From NCBI RefSeq assembly GCF_900101745.1, contig NZ_FNAD01000019.1, positions 62,001-126,000 of the forward strand: a DNA stretch of 64,000 bases, given 5' to 3'. This DNA comes from Glycomyces harbinensis (lineage in GTDB: Bacteria > Actinomycetota > Actinomycetes > Mycobacteriales > Micromonosporaceae). The notes under the pieces are model-generated. The model did no database searches. It saw only the letters and a list, made by a program, of their open reading frames with translations, and had not been told where the DNA came from. The number at the start of each line of letters is the position of its first letter. The first letter of the stretch is position 1. Below are positions 57,724-64,000 of the stretch, piece after piece. The translations under genes were made by a program, and so were the position numbers.

Positions 57724-58689
57724 ATGTCCACCGCTTTCCAAGCTGAAGGCCTGGTGAAGCGCTTCGGCGACTTCACCGCCCTCCACGGCGTCGACCTCGC
57801 CGCCGAAGAAGGAACCGTCCTCGGCGTGCTCGGGCCCAACGGCGCTGGGAAGACCACCGCCGTCCGCGTCCTCTCCACCCTCCTGCGACCCGACGGCGGC
57901 ACCGTCACCGTCGCCGGGAACGACGTGGTCCGCCACCCCGACCGGGTCCGCCGCGCCATCGGGCTCACCGGCCAGTTCGCGTCCGTCGACGACGACCTGA
58001 CCGGAATGGAGAACCTGACCCTCATCGGCCGGCTCCTCGACCTGCGCGGCGGCGAGATCAAATCCCGCGCGAAGCGCCTGCTGGCCGATTTCGACCTCAC
58101 CGAGGCCGCGAAGCGCACCGTCAAGACCTACTCCGGCGGGATGCGCCGCCGCCTCGACCTCGCCGCGAGCCTCATGGGCCGCCCGCGCATCGTCTTCCTC
58201 GACGAGCCGACCACCGGCCTCGACCCCGCCAAGCGCGAGGAGCTGTGGGGCGTCGTGCGCCGCCTCGTCAACGACGGGACCACCGTCCTGCTCACCACCC
58301 AGTACCTCGAAGAGGCCGACGCGCTCGCCGACGCGATCTCCGTGATCGACCACGGCCGCGTCATCGCCCACGGCACCCCGGCCGAACTCAAGCGGATCGT
58401 CGGCGGGCAGTCGATCGTCGTGCGGCCCAGCGACCCCGCCGATCTCGACCGCGTCGACAGGATCCTGTCCGAGTTCACCGGACGCAAGCCCGAGTCGCCG
58501 CAGCGCGGCGTGCTCGCCGTCCCGGCCGACGGCGACCTGGTCTTCACCGCCGTCGTCTCCGAACTCGCGCTCGCGGGGATCGGCGTCACCGAGCTCTCGC
58601 TCCAACTGCCCGACCTGGACGACGTGTTCTTCAAACTCACCGGGCACACCACCAGCAACGACAACGAGAAAGCCGAGGTCCCGGCATGA
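57724..58689 (+). CDS. DrrA-like ABC transporter ATP-binding protein
   Basis: This 321-residue ATPase has Walker A G-P-N-G-A-G-K-T-T, Q-loop G-L-T-G-Q-F-A, signature Y-S-G-G-M-R-R-R-L-D and Walker B I-V-F-L-D-E-P-T-T-G-L-D. The DrrA-type C-terminus has L-P-D-L-D-D-V-F-F-K-L-T-G. It is a paralogue of the 39130 gene. The stop overlaps the permease ATG. Confidence 0.93.
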   Translation: MSTAFQAEGLVKRFGDFTALHGVDLAAEEGTVLGVLGPNGAGKTTAVRVLSTLLRPDGGTVTVAGNDVVRHPDRVRRAIGLTGQFASVDDDLTGMENLTLIGRLLDLRGGEIKSRAKRLLADFDLTEAAKRTVKTYSGGMRRRLDLAASLMGRPRIVFLDEPTTGLDPAKREELWGVVRRLVNDGTTVLLTTQYLEEADALADAISVIDHGRVIAHGTPAELKRIVGGQSIVVRPSDPADLDRVDRILSEFTGRKPESPQRGVLAVPADGDLVFTAVVSELALAGIGVTELSLQLPDLDDVFFKLTGHTTSNDNEKAEVPA

Positions 58690-59507
58690 CCGCCGTCCTC
58701 ACCGAACCGTCCACCACAGTGGATGCCATCGCGTCGGCCGCCAAGCGGCCCTTCGCGCTCGCGCGGCACTCGCTCGCGCTGGCCTGGCGCAACCTCGTCA
58801 AGACCATGCGCAATCCCGAGCAGCTGCTCGACGTGACGCTCCAGCCGATCATCTTCACCGCGATGTTCGGGTTCCTCCTCGGCGGCGCGCTCGCGGGCGA
58901 CACCGCCGCGTACCTCCAGACGCTGGTGCCCGCGCTCGCGGTCATGCTGACGCTGTTCGCGTCGATCCAGTCGGGCGTCAACTTCAGCTCCGACCTCAAG
59001 ACCGGCCTGTTCGACCGGTTCCGGTCCATGCCGATCGGCCGGTCCGCCCCGCTCATCGGCGCGGTGCTCGGCGACGGCATCCGCTACGTCGTGACCATCG
59101 TGGTGCTGATCGGGTTCTCCTCGATACTTGGCTTCCGCATCGAGACCGACCCGCTGTCGGCGCTCGCCGGGTGCCTCCTCGCGATCGGGCTGGGCTTCGC
59201 GCTGAGCTGGGTGTTCCTGCTGCTGGGCGCGGTCATGAAGGAGCCGGGGTCGGTGCAGGGCGTGGCGTTCATCGTCATCTTCCCGCTGACGTTCGGCACC
59301 AACATGCTCACGCCGGTCGACACCATGCCCGGCTGGCTCCAGGCGTGGATGAACGTCAACCCCGCCGTGCACGCGATGGACGCCGCGCGCGGGCTCATGA
59401 TCGGCGGCCCCGTCGCCGGGCCGGTGACGGCCACGCTGCTGTGGACGGCCGGGATCATCGCGGTCTTCGCGCCCCTCGCGGTCCGCGCCTACCGGCGCCG
59501 GACCTGA
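58686..59507 (+). CDS. ABC-2 type permease (DrrB-like)
   Basis: This 273-residue protein has six predicted transmembrane segments and W-R-N-L-V-K-T-M-R-N-P-E-Q. It has D-R-F-R-S-M-P-I-G-R and F-G-T-N-M-L-T-P-V-D-T-M-P. Together with the preceding ATPase it forms an exporter of drugs or lipids. A 4-base overlap (ATGA) couples the two. Confidence 0.93.
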   Translation: MTAVLTEPSTTVDAIASAAKRPFALARHSLALAWRNLVKTMRNPEQLLDVTLQPIIFTAMFGFLLGGALAGDTAAYLQTLVPALAVMLTLFASIQSGVNFSSDLKTGLFDRFRSMPIGRSAPLIGAVLGDGIRYVVTIVVLIGFSSILGFRIETDPLSALAGCLLAIGLGFALSWVFLLLGAVMKEPGSVQGVAFIVIFPLTFGTNMLTPVDTMPGWLQAWMNVNPAVHAMDAARGLMIGGPVAGPVTATLLWTAGIIAVFAPLAVRAYRRRT

Positions 59508-59695
59508 CCCGAACTCCCCCGCCGGCGGGCGGCCCGGCCTGCGGACGCCAGACCCGACCGGGCCGTCGCCGGCGGCGGACACCCACCACTGACCTGCATC
59601 GGAACACCTCGCCCGCGGCGGACTCGGCCTCGCCGGGTCCGCCGCCGGTGGTTCCCCGGCCGGGCCGCGATCGACGCGGACGTGCGGGTCGTGCT

Positions 59696-59721
59696 TTAAT
59701 GAATGAACAGTCATTTATTAA
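59696..59721. promoter_or_regulatory. TetR operator
   Basis: TTAATGAATGA-ACAG-TCATTTATTAA is an inverted repeat with one mismatch. It ends 12 bases before the tetR start. Its A/T content stands out against the surroundings. Confidence 0.7.
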
Positions 59722-59733
59722 TGGGAGGCGACG

Positions 59734-60348
59734 GTGGCGGGACGACCTCGCGGAGTCGACGACGCGGAGATCCTGCGTCGAACGGCCGAGGTGATCGGAC
59801 GCGTGGGCCCGGCAGGGCTGACATTGGCGGCGGTGGCCGCCGAAGTGGGGCTCGTGCCGGGCACGCTCGCGCAGCGCTTCGGATCCAAGCACGGCCTCCT
59901 GGTCGCACTGGCCGAGAAGTCCGCGCGCGACGCGGACGCGATGTACGAGCGGCAGCGGCAAGGGCACGACTCTCCCCTGGCGGCGCTCATCGCGCTCGTC
60001 GCGGACTCCATGGCCCCCATGACCACACCGGAGACCTTCGCCAACCACCTGGCGTTCCTGTGCATGGACCTCACCGACCCGCAGCTCCATGAGCACGCGC
60101 TCGCCATCCATCAGTCCCAGGGAGAGGCGATCCGGGCACTGCTGACCGAGGCGGTCGCCGAAGGCGGACTCCGCGCCGGGACCGATCCGACCGCGCTCAC
60201 CGGGACCGTCCAGGCGATCATCGCCGGCACGGGCCTGACGTGGGCCCTCGACCGGCAGGGCACGCTGCCGCAGCGGCTCCGGCGCGAAATCCTCTCCCTC
60301 CTGTCATCCCACGTCCCACCTGGCAACACGACGCTGGAGGCATCATGA
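59734..60348 (+). CDS. TetR/AcrR-family regulator
   Basis: This 204-residue protein has an N-terminal helix-turn-helix (about 10-55) with L-T-L-A-A-V-A-A-E-V-G-L-V and L-A-Q-R-F-G-S-K. A TetR C-terminal ligand domain follows. GGGAGG lies five bases before the GTG. It overlaps the next SDR by four bases, so both are one operon. Confidence 0.9.
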   Translation: MAGRPRGVDDAEILRRTAEVIGRVGPAGLTLAAVAAEVGLVPGTLAQRFGSKHGLLVALAEKSARDADAMYERQRQGHDSPLAALIALVADSMAPMTTPETFANHLAFLCMDLTDPQLHEHALAIHQSQGEAIRALLTEAVAEGGLRAGTDPTALTGTVQAIIAGTGLTWALDRQGTLPQRLRREILSLLSSHVPPGNTTLEAS

Positions 60349-61262
60349 CCGATCACGAGCAGCCCCTCGCCGGAACGATCGCGCTGGTCGCGGGAGGCAC
60401 CCGCGGCGGCGGCAGAGGCATCGCCGTCGAACTCGGCGCGGCCGGCGCCACCGTGTACGTCACCGGCCGCAGCAGCGCCGCCGAACGGTCCGAACTGGAC
60501 CGTCCCGAGACCATCGAGGAGACCGCCGAGCAGATCACCGCGGCCGGAGGCACCGCCATACCGGTACGCACCGACCACAGCCGCCCGCAGGAGGTCCGCG
60601 CCCTGGTCGACCGGATCGCGGCGGAGCAGCACGGGCGGCTCGACGTCCTGGTCAACTCCGTATGGGGCGGCGATCCCCTGACCGACTGGGAGCACCCCCT
60701 GTGGGAACAGGACCTCGACACCGGGCTGCGGCTGCTGCGGCAGGCCGTCGAGACGCACGTCATCACCAGCCGGTTCGCACTGCCGCTCATGGTCGCCCGC
60801 AAGAGCGGCCTGGTAGTCGAGGTCACCGACGGCAACACCGCCCGCTACCGCGGCTCGTTCTTCTACGACCTCGCCAAGTCCGCGGTGATCCGCCTCGCCG
60901 TCGCCCAGGCCGCGGAACTGAGGCCGCACGGCGTCGCGGCCGTCGCCATCACGCCAGGCTTCCTGCGTTCGGAGGCCATGCTGGAGGGCTTCGGCGTCAG
61001 CGAGGACAACTGGCGCGACGGCGCCGCCAAGGACCCGCACTTCGCCCACTCCGAGACGCCGGCCTACCTGGGCCGGGCGGTGGCCGCCCTGGCCGGCGAC
61101 CCCGCCGTCATGGAGAAGACGGGGCGCGCCCTGGCCACCTGGGGCCTCTACCGGGAGTACGGGTTCACCGACGCGGACGGCACTCAGCCGGACTGGTCGG
61201 CCCATTGGGCCGACGCCCTGGAAGAGGAGTACGGGCCGCTCGGAGAGCCGCTGCGGCCGTAG
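60345..61262 (+). CDS. SDR family oxidoreductase
   Basis: This 305-residue protein has A-G-G-T-R-G-G-G-R-G-I-A near residue 16, a glycine-rich NAD(P) motif with an extra Gly. It also has V-L-V-N-S-V-W-G-G near 100 and a Y-D-L-A-K catalytic Tyr/Lys near 173. It probably reduces a ketone or similar group; the substrate is unknown. It is translationally coupled to TetR, which likely regulates it. Confidence 0.89.
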   Translation: MTDHEQPLAGTIALVAGGTRGGGRGIAVELGAAGATVYVTGRSSAAERSELDRPETIEETAEQITAAGGTAIPVRTDHSRPQEVRALVDRIAAEQHGRLDVLVNSVWGGDPLTDWEHPLWEQDLDTGLRLLRQAVETHVITSRFALPLMVARKSGLVVEVTDGNTARYRGSFFYDLAKSAVIRLAVAQAAELRPHGVAAVAITPGFLRSEAMLEGFGVSEDNWRDGAAKDPHFAHSETPAYLGRAVAALAGDPAVMEKTGRALATWGLYREYGFTDADGTQPDWSAHWADALEEEYGPLGEPLRP

Positions 61263-61293
61263 CGGATCCGGGTCCTCTGCCGAGGCTCGGCGG

Positions 61294-64000
61294 TCACCGG
61301 CGCAGCCGGTCCAAAAGGGCCAGTGCCGCGTCCCGTTCGAGATCGCGGCCGGCCCTGACCGCGGCGTCGTACGCCACGACGCCGAGCCGGTCGCGCAGGC
61401 CGCGTTCGAGGACCGCCGCGTCGATGTCGAAGCGGTCGGGGGCGCCCCGCAACTGGTCGGCCGCGCCGAGCAGGCGGGCCGCGGCGGTGTCGTCGCCCTC
61501 GAAGGCCGCCAAGGCGGCCGCGGCGACCGCGACCTTGGCGAGCACCGGCATGTCCAGGGCCTCCATCCCCTGCTCCACCGCGAGCGACAGGTCGCGGCGG
61601 GCCTCCTCGGCGTTCCCCTGGGCGAGGGCCGTGAGGATGCGGGCGCGCGACATCAGCGCGTTCCACTGAGGAGGGACGATGCCGCCGGAGTCCTCGCGCA
61701 GCCAAACGGCCGCGGCGTAGTGGGTCTCGGCGTCTTCGAGCCGTCCTTCGAGCCGGGCGAGGTCGCCGAGTCCCAGATGGGCGAACAGGGCCTGGCGCGC
61801 CGAGGACGGGTCGTCGCCGTCCGCCTCGGCCTCCGCGACGATCGCGTCCAGTGCGGTGCGCGCTTCGGCGTTGCGGCCCTGGCGCATCAGGGCGCTGGCG
61901 AGGATCGTGCGGGTCTGCACGGCCGTCGCGCCGGGACTGAGCTGGCGCTGCAACGCGATCGAGTCCTCCAGCGCCTCGATGGCCGGTTCGAGGTCGCCGA
62001 ACATGAGTCCGATCTGGGCGAGCCAGTTCAGCGAGTGGTAGAGGCCGAAGCGGTCGCCGACCTTGCGGAAACCCGAAGCGGCGCGGGCGAGGTCGACGCG
62101 CATCGCCGTCATCTCGCCGCGGTCCTCGAGCAGGAGCGCGCGCAGCATCCACATGACCGCCCGCACCCACGGGTCCGGATGCGACATGCGGGCCTCGATG
62201 GCCGCCAGGCCGGCGTCGTGGTCGTCGATGAACATGCGGAAGAGCGGTTCGGCGATCACGAGCAGCGGGTGGTCGGGGAAGGGCGCGGCCTCGCGCACGA
62301 CGAGTTCGAAGTCGGCGAGGACGGCGTCGGCTTGGAAACTGCCGCAGAGCATCCGGTTGACGACCGCCATGCCGTGGACCACGACGCGCTCGTCCTCCGG
62401 GGCGGGGCCGGGCACGGCGAGCGCGGTCTCGAGCCAGCCGCTGACCTCGGGCCGGGCGCCGGTGTAGAGCCAGTACAGGCACATCGCGGACGACAGGCGG
62501 ACCGCGGTGTCGGCGTCGCCCGCGCCGACGGCGAAGTGGAAGCCGGCGAGGAGGTTGCCGCGTTCGGCTTCGAGCCGGTGCATCCAGACGAGCTGGTCGG
62601 CGGAGCGCAGGTGCGGCTGGGCGCGCTCGGCGAGGTCGAGGGCGTAGGCGGCCTGGGCCTCGTGGGCCTTGACGAGGCGTCCGGCTTCGGCGAGGCGCTC
62701 CTGGCCGAACTCGCGGAGGGTCTCGAGCATGAGGAAGCGGCCGGCGCGGCTCGGTTGCAGGATCGACTTGTCCGCCAAGGCGGTCAGGGTCTCCAGGGAC
62801 CCGCCGAGCCATTCGGCGGCCTCGATGGAGATGCCGCCGCCGAAGACGGAGGCCGCTTCGGCGAGTTCGCGTTCGGCGGGGTCGAGGAGGTCCCAGCTCC
62901 AGGCGACGACCGCGCGGAGGGTCTGGTGGCGCGGGAGAGCGGTGCGGGAGCCGCCCGTGAGGAGGAGGAAGCGGTCGCCGAGGCGTTCGGCGAGCTGCGG
63001 GAATTCGAGGGTGCGGAGCTTCGCGGCGGCGAGTTCGATGGCGAGCGGGAGGCCGTCGAGGCGATCGCACAGGTCGGCGACGGCGTCCTTGTCGTCCACG
63101 ATGGACTCGGGTCGGGCCGCTGCGGCGCGGTCGGTGAAGAGCCGAACGGCCGCTTCGGGATCGAGGGGTCCGATCTGGCAGACGGTCTCGCCGGTGATGG
63201 CGAGCGGTTCGCGGCTGGTGGCGAGGATGCGCAGGTTCGGGCAGCGGCCGAGGAGCTGGTCGGCGAGGTCGGCCGCGGCGTCGATGACGTGCTCGCAGTT
63301 GTCGAGCACGAGCAGGGCGGGCCGGGCGGCGAGCGTTTCGGTGAGGAGGTCGAGGGTGTCGGCGGGGGCGCGGCGGGCGGATTCGCCGTCGTCGAAGGTG
63401 TTGTCGAAGGCGCCGATCGCTTCGGCGGCGGCGCGGGCGACCAGGTCGGGGTCGGCGATCGGGGCGAGTTCGACGATCCAGGTGGTGACGGGGGCGGCGG
63501 ACGCGACGGTGGTGGCGAGGCGGGTCTTCCCGACGCCGCCGGGGCCGCGGAGGGTGACCAGGCGGGAGGCGTCGAGGGCGGCGGTGATCTGGCCGATCTC
63601 GGTCTCGCGGCCGACGAAGCTGGTGAAGGAGGAGCGGAGGTTGCCGCGGTTGCGGGCGGGCGGGGTCGGGGGCGTTTCGGGTTCGAGGAGGAGCAGGTGG
63701 ACGGCTTGGAGCTCGGCGCCGGGGTCGGCGCCGAGTTCGTCGGCGAGGCGGTGGCGGAGGGTCTCGTAGCGGGAGAGCGCCTCGGCGGACTGGCCGCAGG
63801 CGCGGAGGGCGCGAAAGAGCAAGGCGTGCAGGCGCTCGCGGAGCGGGTGGGAGGCGGCGGCCTCGGCGAGGAGGGGCAGGAGGGCATGGATGTCGGAGGG
63901 GTCGGGCACGCTTGACGAAGTGCCGGCAACCGGATCGCGAGGGGCGACGGCGGGCGCGTGCTCGGCGGTGGCGCCGCTGAGGTGCGGTGGCGCGCCGGTC
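61294..64000 (-). CDS. AfsR/SARP-type STAND regulator (BTAD, NB-ARC, TPR), partial
   Basis: The frame is open to the window edge, so the N-terminus is missing. The first complete segment is the second half of a BTAD domain (P-L-R-E-R-L-H-A-L-L-F-R-A-L, Y-E-T-L-R-H-R-L-A-D-E-L-G). An NB-ARC ATPase follows with F-V-G-R-E-T-E-I, P-loop G-P-G-G-V-G-K-T-R, L-L-V-L-D-N-C-E-H as Walker B and G-L-P-L-A-I-E-L. About 500 residues of TPR-like helices form the C-terminus. Such proteins activate specialised-metabolite genes. Sequence just before the BTAD part is unusual, Ala/Pro-rich and non-conserved. Confidence 0.85.
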   Translation of the reverse strand, partial: TGAPPHLSGATAEHAPAVAPRDPVAGTSSSVPDPSDIHALLPLLAEAAASHPLRERLHALLFRALRACGQSAEALSRYETLRHRLADELGADPGAELQAVHLLLLEPETPPTPPARNRGNLRSSFTSFVGRETEIGQITAALDASRLVTLRGPGGVGKTRLATTVASAAPVTTWIVELAPIADPDLVARAAAEAIGAFDNTFDDGESARRAPADTLDLLTETLAARPALLVLDNCEHVIDAAADLADQLLGRCPNLRILATSREPLAITGETVCQIGPLDPEAAVRLFTDRAAAARPESIVDDKDAVADLCDRLDGLPLAIELAAAKLRTLEFPQLAERLGDRFLLLTGGSRTALPRHQTLRAVVAWSWDLLDPAERELAEAASVFGGGISIEAAEWLGGSLETLTALADKSILQPSRAGRFLMLETLREFGQERLAEAGRLVKAHEAQAAYALDLAERAQPHLRSADQLVWMHRLEAERGNLLAGFHFAVGAGDADTAVRLSSAMCLYWLYTGARPEVSGWLETALAVPGPAPEDERVVVHGMAVVNRMLCGSFQADAVLADFELVVREAAPFPDHPLLVIAEPLFRMFIDDHDAGLAAIEARMSHPDPWVRAVMWMLRALLLEDRGEMTAMRVDLARAASGFRKVGDRFGLYHSLNWLAQIGLMFGDLEPAIEALEDSIALQRQLSPGATAVQTRTILASALMRQGRNAEARTALDAIVAEAEADGDDPSSARQALFAHLGLGDLARLEGRLEDAETHYAAAVWLREDSGGIVPPQWNALMSRARILTALAQGNAEEARRDLSLAVEQGMEALDMPVLAKVAVAAAALAAFEGDDTAAARLLGAADQLRGAPDRFDIDAAVLERGLRDRLGVVAYDAAVRAGRDLERDAALALLDRLRR

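Overview
The window is high-GC DNA with many GTG and TTG starts, dense gene packing and a gene set typical of Actinomycetota: mec-cysO-cysM-murI with a cyclic-nucleotide phosphodiesterase-like gene, an acyl-CoA carboxylase beta/epsilon pair beside birA, DUF397/Scr1-type pairs, an EXLDI protein, DrrAB exporters and an AfsR/SARP-type regulator. A filamentous or mycelial actinomycete (Glycomyces- or Micromonospora-like) would fit, but no rRNA or other decisive marker is present. I found no tRNA, rRNA, CRISPR array or intact insertion sequence.

Layout. 0-11 kb is mostly chromosomal core: ispH (partial) divergent from xseAB, a DUF4245 protein, a PfkB kinase, an orphan egtD, a histidine phosphatase, a small protein with an amyloid-like C-terminal motif, a YhhN lysoplasmalogenase, a HelD-type ATPase, and a DUF2306/MerR pair sharing an operator. 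11-19 kb holds a hairpin-rich AT-leaning spacer, a sulfotransferase, an amidohydrolase/GntR pair with twin operators, and the carboxylase region (accB, NYN protein, accE, maf) with birA divergent. 20-29 kb has a LuxR-like regulator, PH-domain and GtrA proteins, a giant ECF sigma factor fused to its own anti-sigma and surface domain, a SepX/GlpR-like protein, trmB, a VapBC pair whose toxin gene lacks its expected stop, and dgt. 29-37 kb has a DUF3352 protein, murI and its neighbours, the Mec/CysO/CysM cysteine route, and pncB. 37-51 kb is more accessory: a Spo0M-like protein, EXLDI plus DrrAB exporter, several small proteins, Scr1/DUF397, SDR/TetR, ArsR/SRPBCC, a lipoprotein, an MBL protein and an epimerase.

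From about 51.5 to 56.5 kb base composition shifts clearly toward A/T. This stretch is a single five-gene minus-strand operon: a complete selenophosphate synthetase (selD), a two-TM protein of unknown function, a ROK-like kinase, a SAM methyltransferase and a NadM-like nucleotidyltransferase. No selA, senB or ybbB is in the window, so the selenophosphate may feed an undescribed modification. This is my leading candidate for a new system. The last 8 kb returns to high GC: an MBL protein, a second DrrAB exporter, a TetR-SDR pair and a truncated AfsR-like STAND regulator.

Two window-wide patterns stand out. First, many genes have a TANNNT hexamer 6-7 nt before the start codon, pointing to leaderless transcripts. 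Second, an intergenic repeat family occurs eight times in four spacers with the invariant geometry GTCGNAC-N8-CANNNT, resembling the spacing of the actinobacterial RecA-NDp (PafBC) DNA-damage promoter.
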